Source: Candidatus Auribacterota bacterium (GTDB lineage Bacteria; Auribacterota; UBA6266). Taken from it: 18,731 nt of DNA. The notes beneath the pieces are model-generated. The model was not told the DNA's origin and did not search any database. It worked only from the letters and a program-made list of their open reading frames with translations. Shown here piece by piece: positions 1 through 8,599 of this stretch (position 1 is the stretch's first letter; each line of letters opens with the position of its first letter). Made by a program: the position numbers and the translations under genes. The stretch spans positions 1 through 18,731 of the forward strand of contig JAFGBE010000102.1 of NCBI GenBank assembly GCA_016933315.1, in the 5' to 3' direction.

Positions 1-1
1 C

Positions 2-616
2 GCGGAGGTAAAAATCATATTCCCCGGAGGCAGGCAGGAGATTTATAAAACGGAAGAGATATATATCGAAGTCAAAAGTGTCCTTGAGGAAGAACCCGGC
101 GACATAAAAGACATAAAAGGTGTTTTCGCCGCTCCGTCATTCGCCGCTTATCTGTTTGGAGCCTCGGTTATTGTTATTTTTATGCTTTTGGCTTTTATTT
201 TGTTTCTGAAAGCCGGGAGAAAGCGCTTATCCCTGTTCCGGGAAACATATCTGCCTCCCCACGAAAGAGCTTTCAGCGCCCTTAGCGACCTTAAGAAAAG
301 CGATTTGATAAATAAAGGCCTGATAAAGATGTTTTATTTTCGGCTGTCGGCGATAATAAGGCGTTATATTGAAGACCGTTTCGGGCTGCGCGCTCCCGAA
401 AGGACAACGGAGGAATTCCTGCAGGAAATTTCGGATTCGGAGGTTTTCAATGATGAGAAAAGGGAGTTTCTCAAGAGGTTTTTAAGGCAGTGCGACAAAG
501 TTAAGTTCGCAAACCATGTGCCGTCCGGGGATGAAATGGTTTTATCATTTGAGGATTCGGTGCGTTTTATAGACGGCACAAAGCAGGCGGAAAACACTGA
601 TGTAAATAAGAAGTAG
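2..616 (+). CDS. BatD/DUF4381-like membrane protein, 3' part
   Basis: The reading frame is open from the first bases of the window, so this is the last 204 residues of a gene whose 5' end lies outside it. It begins with the end of an extracytoplasmic segment containing DIKDIKG, a motif typical just before the membrane helix in this group. One transmembrane helix follows (about residues 48-69 of the visible part). The cytoplasmic helical domain has the recognisable string PPHERAF, FYFRLSAIIRRYIEDRFG, TTEEFL and RQCDKVKFA. The C-terminal domain of BatD downstream carries a related RCDEITFTSYRPD stretch, so the two may be paralogous. In Bat loci such a gene usually sits between the DUF58 gene and batA, as here. 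Its molecular function is unknown. The internal ATG at 182 is inside the membrane helix and is not the true start. Confidence 0.8.
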   Translation, partial: AEVKIIFPGGRQEIYKTEEIYIEVKSVLEEEPGDIKDIKGVFAAPSFAAYLFGASVIVIFMLLAFILFLKAGRKRLSLFRETYLPPHERAFSALSDLKKSDLINKGLIKMFYFRLSAIIRRYIEDRFGLRAPERTTEEFLQEISDSEVFNDEKREFLKRFLRQCDKVKFANHVPSGDEMVLSFEDSVRFIDGTKQAENTDVNKK

Positions 617-629
617 AAAGCCGGTTTTT

Positions 630-1631
630 ATGGTTGAGTTTGCAAATATTAATTTTTTATATTTTTTGCTGCTGGTCCCTTTTCTCGGTTTTTACTGGAG
701 CAGAAAAAGATCCGGGGGAGGCATTGTCTTTTCTTCCGTCGAAAACATAAGAAAGTCGATGGGTGTCGCAAAAGCGAAGGGAAAATTCATCCTCAATGTA
801 TTAAAGATGCTTTCGCTTGCGGTGTTTATAATAGGCCTTGCGGGGCCGAGATCGGTTATTGAGGAGACAAAGATCCCGATTGAGACTATAGATGTGCTTA
901 TTGTTCTTGATATATCTACCAGTATGACACTGCCCGACCTTGAGGAAAACAACACCTACGTGTCCAGGATGGATGTCGCGAAGAAAGTTCTTGCGGAGTT
1001 TGTCGAGAACAGAAGCGCAGACAGGATGGGGCTTGTAATTTTTTCCAGATACGCTTTTTCCGTATGCCCCTCAACTCTTGACCACACGTATCTCCTTGAG
1101 AGGATTAAGGCTGTCCAGCCCGGGATGATAGAAGACGGCACGGCGATAGGAAGCGCGATAGGCACCGCCGTCAACAAGCTTAAAAATTCCGATGCCAAAA
1201 GCAAGCTGATAATACTTATCACCGACGGCGCGAATAACATATTCACCATAGATCCGCTTGATGCGGCCAATATAGCCGAAAAATACGGAGTTAAAATATA
1301 TACGATAGGAGTGGGCAGCAAGGGGGATAAGGCGATTCCTGTCGGCAGGGACATGTTCGGAGATGTTGTTTATTCGAAGGTCGCGGCGGAGCTTGACGAA
1401 GAACTGCTGAATAAAATCGCCGAAAAGACCGGGGGAGTGTATTTCCGGGCAACCGACGCAAACTCGCTGAAAAATATATTTGCCAAGATAGATGAACTTG
1501 AGCGGTCGGAAGTAAAACAGAAATTCTATATGCAATATAAGGAATTTTACCCGTATTGCCTGATCGCCGGATTGGCCCTTTTATTTTTATATTTGATTTT
1601 CGTAAATACTATTTTCAGGAAATTGCCGTGA
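630..1631 (+). CDS. batA: BatA, von Willebrand factor A membrane protein
   Basis: This 333-residue protein is anchored in the inner membrane by N-terminal helices (about residues 8-22 and 54-71) and a C-terminal helix (about 306-326). Between them lies a VWA domain (about 88-290). The metal-ion-dependent adhesion site is complete: DISTS (D94, S96, S98), T171 in DGTAIG, and D199 in ITDG. VWA domains of this kind mediate metal-dependent protein contacts. Bat proteins are linked genetically to oxygen or stress tolerance in Bacteroides and Leptospira, but the mechanism is unresolved. The gene lies 13 nt after the preceding stop and its TGA overlaps the GTG start of batB (GTGA at 1628-1631), indicating one operon. 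Assignment as BatA rather than BatB rests on gene order. The MoxR-type ATPase that usually partners it is not in view. Confidence 0.88.
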   Translation: MVEFANINFLYFLLLVPFLGFYWSRKRSGGGIVFSSVENIRKSMGVAKAKGKFILNVLKMLSLAVFIIGLAGPRSVIEETKIPIETIDVLIVLDISTSMTLPDLEENNTYVSRMDVAKKVLAEFVENRSADRMGLVIFSRYAFSVCPSTLDHTYLLERIKAVQPGMIEDGTAIGSAIGTAVNKLKNSDAKSKLIILITDGANNIFTIDPLDAANIAEKYGVKIYTIGVGSKGDKAIPVGRDMFGDVVYSKVAAELDEELLNKIAEKTGGVYFRATDANSLKNIFAKIDELERSEVKQKFYMQYKEFYPYCLIAGLALLFLYLIFVNTIFRKLP

Positions 1632-2641
1632 AATTCGCAGAATATAAATATTTCTGGTTTATGATTCCAGTAGGCCTGATGATAATCCTGCTGATCAGGT
1701 TTTATATAGGGAAACGCAACCAGGTCAGGATTCTCGGGGATGACAGGCTGATTAAAAAGCTTTCTTCGACAGTGAGCCTTTTTCTGGGCAAGATCAGGAT
1801 ACTGATACTGGCGCTTGCGATGATGTTGATAGTGTTGGCAATGGCCGGACCCCAATGGGGGTATCAGATAGAGGAAACAAAGACGAGAGGGGTTGATATA
1901 ATGGTGCTGCTCGATGTTTCGAGGAGCATGCTGGCGGATGATATAAAACCAAGCAGGCTTGATTGGGCCAAGACCGAAATCCGAAGGCTTGTCAGCATGC
2001 TTAAAGGTGACAGGGTCGGGCTGGTTATTTTTTCAGGTTCAAGTATATTGCAATGTCCTTTGACAGCGGATTATTCCGTGTTTGACCTTTTCCTTCAGGA
2101 TGTTAACACGGAGATGGTGTCGCATGGCGGCACAGATCTCGGTAAAGCCATAAATACCGCGATAAAGTCATTTGAGGGGTCCGAATCGAAATATCATGTC
2201 ATTTTTCTTATAACCGACGGGGAGGACCATGGCAGACACACGGAAGCCGCGGTGAAAGCCCTGAAAAATTCCGGCATAAGCCTTTATATGATGGGTGTGG
2301 GAACGCTGGAGGGCGGGTTGATACCCATAACAAAAGAAAACGGGACGAAGGGTTTTTTGAAAGACAGGGAAGGTAATTTTGTAAATACAAAGCTTGAAAA
2401 AGATACATTCGCCAGGATCGCGGCAATTACAGGCTCGGGGGCGTATGTCAAAGCCGTGCCGGGCGACGAAGACCTGAAAGAAATATACAAAAACGGCATA
2501 GCAAAACTTGAGGAGCGTGAAATCAAGTCTTCGACCGTCAAAAAGTATGAGAACAGGTATCAGGTTGCGCTTTCCGCCGCGTTGATTCTTCTTATTATGG
2601 AGTCGCTGATAGAAGAAAGGAAAAAAGGGATTGAGTATTAG
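1628..2641 (+). CDS. batB: BatB, von Willebrand factor A membrane protein
   Basis: A second VWA protein of 337 residues, with membrane helices at about 12-27, 54-74 and 313-327. Its MIDAS is intact: DVSRS (D96, S98, S100), T169 in GGTDLG, and D197 in TDGED. I chose the GTG at 1628 because AGGA (1617-1620) lies 7 nt upstream, it overlaps the batA stop as GTGA, and the N-terminus then starts directly before the first membrane helix. An in-frame ATG at 1556 would add 24 residues read from inside batA and is unlikely. The GGED-like 'TDGEDH' and the C-terminal helix are usual for BatB. It should act with BatA on the periplasmic or cytoplasmic membrane face; which face is not certain from sequence. 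Confidence 0.87.
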   Translation: MKFAEYKYFWFMIPVGLMIILLIRFYIGKRNQVRILGDDRLIKKLSSTVSLFLGKIRILILALAMMLIVLAMAGPQWGYQIEETKTRGVDIMVLLDVSRSMLADDIKPSRLDWAKTEIRRLVSMLKGDRVGLVIFSGSSILQCPLTADYSVFDLFLQDVNTEMVSHGGTDLGKAINTAIKSFEGSESKYHVIFLITDGEDHGRHTEAAVKALKNSGISLYMMGVGTLEGGLIPITKENGTKGFLKDREGNFVNTKLEKDTFARIAAITGSGAYVKAVPGDEDLKEIYKNGIAKLEEREIKSSTVKKYENRYQVALSAALILLIMESLIEERKKGIEY

Positions 2642-3842
2642 AAAATTTCTAATTCTGTTTATCTTGTTTCTTGTGGTTATTCTCGCGCTGATTATTTTTG
2701 CGGTGAGTACGCGCAGGATATCTCCCCTGGAATCGATTGCCCTGGGCCGGGCGGAAAAGTATTTTAACGAAGGCAGGTTCGATGATGCTTACGGCATATA
2801 CGGGAACATAAAAGCCGGAAACCCGGATATGCCGGAAATAGATTATAATTTTGCCGATTCAGCTTATAAAATCGGCAAATATGACGAAGCGGAGGATAAT
2901 TACTCGAAGACAATCGAGCTGTGGGATGGAAACAGCGAACAATTATTTAAAGTTTTGTTTAACATGGGAAATGTCAAATACAGACAGGGAAAGCTGAAGG
3001 AAGCGCTTGATTTTTATAAAAATGCGATTAATATTAATCCTGAAGATGAAACGGCCAAATATAATTATGAATATACAAAGAAAAAGATAAAGGAATTGGA
3101 AGAAAGCCAGGAACAGAGGAGACAGGAGCAGGATAAGGAAAAAGATTCCCCGGCGGAAAACAAGAGCATGGGACAGGCAGGAAGTGTTTCGGAAAGCAAG
3201 GAAGATTCAGAAGGCGAAGATACCGAAGAGTCGAAAAAACCCGGGAAGGGCAATGAGAACTCCGAGGAAGAAGAAGAGAAGTCGGATGATAAGGGCAAAG
3301 GGGACGGAGACCAGGGACAGGGTGACGGCGGGAAAGGCGACGGGGATACAGGAAAGGGGAAAAATGATAATAAGGGGATGGGGCAGAGCGGTAAACTGGA
3401 TGACTTGAACAAGAAGGAAGAAGGGAAGAAAGCTCCCGATCAGGGAGGCCAAGGCGAAGACGAGGAAAGAAAAGCGCCCGGCGGCCCCGGGGACAAGGAA
3501 GGCCCGACGACAGAAAGCGATTTTCCCAACAGTGAGTTCCCGCGGGAAGAACAGCCGGGAGGCGAAGAAGCAGGGAAGGAAGAGACCGCTCCCGAGGGAG
3601 GAAAAGAGAAGCCTTCGGAAGTTCCTGTGAGCCTGCCCGATGAAACATTGCCCGAGGAGGAAGCCCCCGAAGAGGGGAAAGAAGGAATGGTCATAGAAGT
3701 TGTCCCTGAAGGAAAAGAACCGGTTGATGAGAAAGAAGCTGTTATACTGGGAATATCGGAGGACGAAGAGAAAGAAGCGAGGAAGGGATATTTCAGAGAT
3801 AGAACGATTGTGCCCGTTGAAGATTTGGAGAAGGACTGGTAA
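2631..3842 (+). CDS. batC: BatC, TPR protein with long acidic low-complexity tail
   Basis: This 403-residue protein has an N-terminal membrane anchor (about 6-26), then two to three tetratricopeptide repeats (about 36-150, including AEKYFNEGRFDDAYGIY, ADSAYKIGKYDEAEDNY and GNVKYRQGKLKEALDFY). A region rich in Glu, Lys, Gly and Pro (about 155-385) follows. The last residues, VEDLEKDW, match the acidic-tryptophan end seen in many BatC proteins. The start is the TTG at 2631, which overlaps the batB end by 11 nt, with AAAGG at 2616-2620 as a ribosome site; no better start lies nearby. TPRs probably bind partner Bat proteins. The acidic tail is likely disordered and is longer than the ordered part of the protein. 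Codon use in the tail is purine-rich, as expected from Glu/Lys/Gly. Confidence 0.82.
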   Translation: MSIRKFLILFILFLVVILALIIFAVSTRRISPLESIALGRAEKYFNEGRFDDAYGIYGNIKAGNPDMPEIDYNFADSAYKIGKYDEAEDNYSKTIELWDGNSEQLFKVLFNMGNVKYRQGKLKEALDFYKNAININPEDETAKYNYEYTKKKIKELEESQEQRRQEQDKEKDSPAENKSMGQAGSVSESKEDSEGEDTEESKKPGKGNENSEEEEEKSDDKGKGDGDQGQGDGGKGDGDTGKGKNDNKGMGQSGKLDDLNKKEEGKKAPDQGGQGEDEERKAPGGPGDKEGPTTESDFPNSEFPREEQPGGEEAGKEETAPEGGKEKPSEVPVSLPDETLPEEEAPEEGKEGMVIEVVPEGKEPVDEKEAVILGISEDEEKEARKGYFRDRTIVPVEDLEKDW

Positions 3843-5621
3843 ATGAAGAGGATTTTTTTATTTACGTTGCTGTTGTTTGTATCGGGGAGCGTTTTCGCTT
3901 TCCAGATGACCTCAAAGGTGAATTCAGATCAGGTAGCCCTGGGGGAGCCCGTTTATTTCACGGTAATCCTGGAGGGCAATGTAGAAGATGACCCCGTGTT
4001 GCCGGATTTTAGCGGGTTCTATTTAAGGGGGAAGAGCATTGCGACAAAACTTTCGATGGGAACCGGAAAAAAAAATGTTTTTGTTAAGGAATATATGTAT
4101 ACGCTTGTTCCCGAGAAAGAGGGGGAACTGGTGATCGGTCCTGTGACCGCGGAAGTTGATGGAAAAGAAATAAAAACCGACCCGATTAAAATAACAGTTA
4201 AAAAAGGCCTGTCTTCCCAACCGGCCAATATAATACAGGTAAAGCCTTCCGGGGAAAAAGAGACAAACGCTCCCGGAACCGGCGAACATGTATTTGTGCA
4301 TGAGTACCCGAGCAAACAGGTTGCTTTTGCGGGCGAGCAGATTGTGCTGGTCACTAAATTTTATTATGACGGGAAAATCGCGTTTGACAACCTGAGAATC
4401 ATGCCTCAGTCGAGCCCCGGTTTTGTTTCGGAGGTTTTTGCCGACAGGATCCAGTATGATGAAAAAGTCGGGGATACCATCTACAGGGTTTTTGAGATAA
4501 GGACCGCGTATTTTCCGATGAATACGGGGCTGCAGTTTATCCAGGGGCCTAAATTCGAATTTAATGTCTATTACAGGAGAAAATGGATAGGGTACGAGAC
4601 CGAGAGGGTGGTCCTGGGAGGCAAGAAAAACAAAGTGGATATTAAGCCCCTCCCGGAAAAAGGGAGGCCGGGTGATTTTACGGGGCAGGTCGGGGAGTAT
4701 GCCGTACAGGCTTCTTTAAGCAAGGATACTGCCACAGCCGGGGAGCCTCTCACATTTAAATTTTCAGTTGTCGGAAGCGGGAATATTGCCGGCATCAAAG
4801 CGCCTGTTTCGGAATTAGAAGGATTTAACATCGCGGGGATTGAAACTGAAACAAGTAATGTCAGCGCCAGCGATATACTTGAGAGGCAAAAAGTGTTCAG
4901 CTATATAGTTATTCCGCAGAAGCCGGGTGATTTCATGATTCCTGCGGTGAAATTAAGTTATTTTGAGCCGGTTAAAAGCGATTACAAAGTCATCTCTTCT
5001 CAGCCGCTGAAATTAAAAGTTGAGAAAGGGAAAGATACGGGCCCTGTACAGCTGGTTACGATAAGCGAAGGGCAGGGGGCCATGGCAGGGGAAAAAATAA
5101 TTAAAGAAAGATCGGATTTGCCTGTTTACCGCAAAAATGTGAAAGACGGGGAAAACCCGGTATGCATAAGCCCGAGCAGGACAGTTACGTTTTCAATCTA
5201 TTTTGCCGGAATTATTATTTTTGCCGCCGTATTTGTCCTGAATGTTCACAGGGAAAAACTCAGAAACGATGAATTCTATGCGAGAAAAATGTTCTCCGGC
5301 AGGAAAGTAAAAGCCCTTTTCCGGCAGGCGAATGAATTTGCGTTGAAAAACGAGGGAAAAGAATTTTCGACTTCCCTGAAAAATGCGATAAGAGAGTTTG
5401 TCGGCGGGAAGATTCATATTCCGGCGCCTTCGGTTGATATGGATGCCATAAACCTGAGGCTCGGGGGCAGGCTCGGGCAGAATACGGTTGAAGAAATAAA
5501 GAAGATATTCGACAGGTGCGATGAAATCACATTCACATCATATCGACCGGACCGCGAAGAAATGATGGAGATAATCAAAAAAGCAAAGGTGATTATAAAT
5601 GAGATTAACAGGCATATTTAG
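3843..5621 (+). CDS. batD: BatD, exported oxygen-tolerance family protein
   Basis: A 592-residue protein with a clear signal peptide (Lys-Arg, a leucine/phenylalanine core, cleavage probably after VFA at residue 19). A large periplasmic part follows (about 20-445) made of beta-rich segments typical of the BatD family (PF13584), including GEPVYFTVILEG, an internal second copy around GEQIVLVTKFYYDG, and a third around GEPLTFKFSVVGSG. One transmembrane helix (about 448-467) leads to a helical cytoplasmic tail (470-592). The tail resembles the C-terminal domain of the partial gene at the window start. ATG follows the batC stop directly, with AAGGA at 3831-3835 seven bases upstream. The protein probably forms the periplasmic body of a Bat membrane complex; its biochemical role is unknown. 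Confidence 0.85.
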   Translation: MKRIFLFTLLLFVSGSVFAFQMTSKVNSDQVALGEPVYFTVILEGNVEDDPVLPDFSGFYLRGKSIATKLSMGTGKKNVFVKEYMYTLVPEKEGELVIGPVTAEVDGKEIKTDPIKITVKKGLSSQPANIIQVKPSGEKETNAPGTGEHVFVHEYPSKQVAFAGEQIVLVTKFYYDGKIAFDNLRIMPQSSPGFVSEVFADRIQYDEKVGDTIYRVFEIRTAYFPMNTGLQFIQGPKFEFNVYYRRKWIGYETERVVLGGKKNKVDIKPLPEKGRPGDFTGQVGEYAVQASLSKDTATAGEPLTFKFSVVGSGNIAGIKAPVSELEGFNIAGIETETSNVSASDILERQKVFSYIVIPQKPGDFMIPAVKLSYFEPVKSDYKVISSQPLKLKVEKGKDTGPVQLVTISEGQGAMAGEKIIKERSDLPVYRKNVKDGENPVCISPSRTVTFSIYFAGIIIFAAVFVLNVHREKLRNDEFYARKMFSGRKVKALFRQANEFALKNEGKEFSTSLKNAIREFVGGKIHIPAPSVDMDAINLRLGGRLGQNTVEEIKKIFDRCDEITFTSYRPDREEMMEIIKKAKVIINEINRHI

Positions 5622-6336
5622 TTTAATGATCTTGTTGTGCGGCTTTTGTTTCTCCGGGGAGCTTATAAGCCAGGCAAACGATTTCTATGATAAAGGAGAT
5701 TATGAAGGCGCGATTCTCAAGTATGAGGAAGCGCTAAAAGACAAATGCCCCGGCAACCCTGACCTTTATTTTAATCTCGGCAACTCCTATTTCAGGGCGG
5801 GGAAGCTTGGCAAAGCTATTCTTAACTATAAAAGGGCTTTGAGTATCAATCCGAGGGATCCGGAAGCAAAGGCAAACCTGGAGTATGTCAGCAGGTTAAA
5901 AAAAGACAAGGTAATCCCGGCTAAAAAATCTTTCTTTGCGGGTATTTTTTCGGGGCCGGCGCGCTATTTTTCACTGAAGGAACTGGTTTATCTTTCCGCG
6001 TCTTTGTTTCTGTCGTGTATGGTTCTGTTGTCGGCATCGTTTTTTGTCTTTCCAAAGAGGATAATATACTATTTCGCGGCAGTCTGTTTTGCGTGCTGGC
6101 TGTTGTTAACCGGATCCCTGTTATACAGGAAGCATTGTTTCGGCCAGGCCCAGGCCATCGTGATGGCGAAGGAATCTGTTATAAGATATGGCCCCGGCGA
6201 AGATGAGACTGTTAAAATGAGAATCCATGAAGGAACGGAACTTTTTGTTGTTGAAGAAAGGGGAAAATGGCTTTACGGGAAGCTTATAGACGGTGAAAGC
6301 GGCTGGATTTACGCGGGAGACGTGGAAATCATATAA
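5599..6336 (+). CDS. batE: BatE, TPR and SH3-domain membrane protein
   Basis: This 245-residue protein has a short signal peptide (about 1-20), two tetratricopeptide repeats (about 24-90; ANDFYDKGDYEGAILKYEEA and NLGNSYFRAGKLGKAILNY), two adjacent membrane helices (about 131-151 and 155-174) and a C-terminal bacterial SH3-like domain (about 186-245; SVIRYGPGEDE and GKWLYGKLIDGESGWIY). TPR plus SH3 is the standard BatE layout. The start at 5599 overlaps the batD end by 23 nt. It is supported by AAAGGTGA at 5585-5592 with 6-nt spacing, and by the basic residue this start gives the signal peptide. It closes the Bat operon. SH3 domains of this type often bind peptidoglycan or peptides, so a cell-envelope link is plausible but unproven. 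Confidence 0.84.
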   Translation: MRLTGIFSLMILLCGFCFSGELISQANDFYDKGDYEGAILKYEEALKDKCPGNPDLYFNLGNSYFRAGKLGKAILNYKRALSINPRDPEAKANLEYVSRLKKDKVIPAKKSFFAGIFSGPARYFSLKELVYLSASLFLSCMVLLSASFFVFPKRIIYYFAAVCFACWLLLTGSLLYRKHCFGQAQAIVMAKESVIRYGPGEDETVKMRIHEGTELFVVEERGKWLYGKLIDGESGWIYAGDVEII

Positions 6337-6410
6337 TAAAGGGGAAAATCATAGGAGTTATATTTTTCACAGTATTCGCGATTGGGTTCATCTCTACCGG
6401 TTCTCAGATA

Positions 6411-8576
6411 TTGTTCCTGAGAGAGGCTATGGTTCTCTTCGGCGGAAATGAGCTGTCGGCCGGAGCTGTCCTTTCTTCCTGGCTCCTGTGGGTTGCCGGC
6501 GGGAGTTTTTTCGCTTCAGTACTTAACCGCAAACAAAGGAATGTCGCTCCTTTTTTTCTGCACGCGATGGTAATCATCTATTTGCTGCTGGTTATCGCGA
6601 TTTTTTTCCTGATAAGGACCGCCGGAGCATTTCTCGGCATGAAACCGGGAGAGATTTTCGGAATGTCTTCCATCTGGCTCATTTCGTTTGCGCTGCTTTC
6701 CCTCATATGTTTTTTTAACGGGATGATTTTTTCGTTTTTCTGCAGCGCTGCCGGAAAGGCTATCCAGCCGCCCGAAAAAGCGGTCACTAAAGTCTATTTC
6801 GCCGAAGCGGCGGGCGCCTTATTCGGAGGTTTGGCGGTAAGTCTTTTCTTCATCAGGTTTCTGAATGTATTCGAATCATCCGCTGTGTTTTTTCTGCTGG
6901 CCGGATTCGCTTTTTTACCCAATTGCGCGTCAGGCAGAAAACAATGGTTAACGCCTCTTGTGTTGATAACGCTCTCGTTGCTTGTTTTTTTTAACGCGGG
7001 ATGTATCGACAGGCTATCAAAATGCATACAGTGGCAGGGTTTTAATTTAATAAGCGATACCAATTCAATTTACGGCAATATTGTCGTAACGGGGGAAAAG
7101 GGGCAGGTATCCCTTTTTGAAAACGGGGACCTGGTCGCGAGCGTTCCGGACAGGATGTCTGCGGAATATTCGGTTCATATCCCCCTTCTTGAACACCGGC
7201 GTCCCGTAAACGTATTAATGGTGGGTGGAGGCTTAGGAGGGGGGATAGAAGAAGCGTTAAAGCATAAAAGCATAGAAAAAATAGATTATCTTGAAATTGA
7301 CCCGGCCCTTATTAAAGTCGCCGAAACATATCTGGGAGAAGATATGGCGGGGACAAGGGTGAATATAATAATTGACGATCCCAGAAGATATATGCGTAGA
7401 AGCTCTGATTTATACGACGTGATTATTATCAATGTCTCCGATCCGTCTAACTCTAAGGTAAACAGGCTTTTTACGGAGGAATTTTTTTCATTTGCCGGGG
7501 AGAGGCTGAATAAAGGAGGGGTCTTTTCTTTTGACATTACGGTAAGCGAGAATTATATCAATCCCGAGGCCCAGTCGCTTATTGCCTGCCTCTATAGGAC
7601 GGCTGAGGCCGTTTTCAGCGATGTAGAGATGGTCCCGGGCGAAAAACTGTTTTTCCTGTCTTCTAACACCCGCGGCGTGCTCACGCAGGATGTTTCAGTT
7701 ATTGAGAGGAGAATAAAGGAGAGAAACCTTGATTTAAAATATGTGAGGGAATACTACCTGTTCGATTCTTTAAGCGCCGGCAGGATAAAGTATTTTAATG
7801 ATAGCGTTAAAGAGAAAAAGCACGTGAGGCTGAATACGGATTTTTCTCCCGTATGCTATTATTACGCCGAGATGTACTGGAGCACATTATTTTCCGACGC
7901 GTTCCGGAAGGCTCTCTCTAATGCCGGCAAAATAAAGGTGTCATGGTTCTTTTCTGTTCCGCTTGCGGTAATCATGTTGAGGTTTTTTATCAGGGGAAAG
8001 TCTGGCTTCCCGCTGTGTTTTGCCGTTTTTACCTCGGGTTTCGCGGAAATAATTTTTCAGATAGTTATAATCATAGTGTTCCAGGTGCTTTACGGTTATT
8101 TATATTACAGGATAGGGCTGCTTGTAACTTCTTTTATGGGGGGGCTTGCTCTCGGAGCTTTTGCCGCCAGGTTCATTTTGGATAAAGGGAAGGCCCGGAA
8201 ATATTTTTTTGCCGCGCAGGCGGCAATGTGCGTATATCCCCTTATGCTTCCGCTGGTTTTTATGCAGGCGGATTATTTGAGAGGAAACCTTGCAGTTGCC
8301 TTATTTGAATTTGTTGTATTCCCGGCGCTGCCCGCCGTAGCCGGCTTTGTGGGCGGGGTGCAATTCCCGCTGGCAAACAGGCTTTATCTGGATTTTAAAA
8401 AATCTGTCGGGCAGGTTTCGGGGGAAACATACGGTTTTGACGTGTTAGGTTCTTTTTTCGGCGCCTTCGCCGCGAGCGCTGTCCTGGTGCCTGTATTGGG
8501 GATGATTCAGGTCTGTATGATAGCCGCTCTGTTAAGCGCGTCTGCTCTTATAGGCATATGTATATATAAATTCTAA
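6411..8576 (+). CDS. Membrane-fused spermidine-synthase-like protein
   Basis: A roughly 720-residue protein in three parts: an N-terminal block of membrane helices (about 1-200), a soluble Rossmann-type SAM-binding domain (about 210-480), and a C-terminal block of helices (about 510-721). The middle domain resembles spermidine synthase: VGGGLGGGIEEAL (nucleotide loop), YLEIDP (acidic residue after strand 2), IDDPRRYM and INVSDPSN. Spermidine synthases have Asp at the first position of the D-x-x-D-P motif as catalytic base; here it is Asn341. This is common in the membrane-fused branch, so true aminopropyl transfer is doubtful. Its substrate is unknown. The start is uncertain: TTG at 6411 is the first standard start, but the frame is open and family-like upstream to about 6351 (IGVIFFTVFAIGFISTGSQ), so the gene may begin at a rare codon after the AAAGGGG at 6338-6344. 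Confidence 0.75.
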   Translation: MFLREAMVLFGGNELSAGAVLSSWLLWVAGGSFFASVLNRKQRNVAPFFLHAMVIIYLLLVIAIFFLIRTAGAFLGMKPGEIFGMSSIWLISFALLSLICFFNGMIFSFFCSAAGKAIQPPEKAVTKVYFAEAAGALFGGLAVSLFFIRFLNVFESSAVFFLLAGFAFLPNCASGRKQWLTPLVLITLSLLVFFNAGCIDRLSKCIQWQGFNLISDTNSIYGNIVVTGEKGQVSLFENGDLVASVPDRMSAEYSVHIPLLEHRRPVNVLMVGGGLGGGIEEALKHKSIEKIDYLEIDPALIKVAETYLGEDMAGTRVNIIIDDPRRYMRRSSDLYDVIIINVSDPSNSKVNRLFTEEFFSFAGERLNKGGVFSFDITVSENYINPEAQSLIACLYRTAEAVFSDVEMVPGEKLFFLSSNTRGVLTQDVSVIERRIKERNLDLKYVREYYLFDSLSAGRIKYFNDSVKEKKHVRLNTDFSPVCYYYAEMYWSTLFSDAFRKALSNAGKIKVSWFFSVPLAVIMLRFFIRGKSGFPLCFAVFTSGFAEIIFQIVIIIVFQVLYGYLYYRIGLLVTSFMGGLALGAFAARFILDKGKARKYFFAAQAAMCVYPLMLPLVFMQADYLRGNLAVALFEFVVFPALPAVAGFVGGVQFPLANRLYLDFKKSVGQVSGETYGFDVLGSFFGAFAASAVLVPVLGMIQVCMIAALLSASALIGICIYKF

Positions 8577-8599
8577 TCAGAAAAACAGGAGGAGGCAAA

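Noticed and set aside
3034..3648. Long open frame on the minus strand opposite batC
   Set aside because: It is the mirror of the purine-rich low-complexity tail, giving a Ser/Pro/Leu-rich product with no domain, and batC on the plus strand is well supported.
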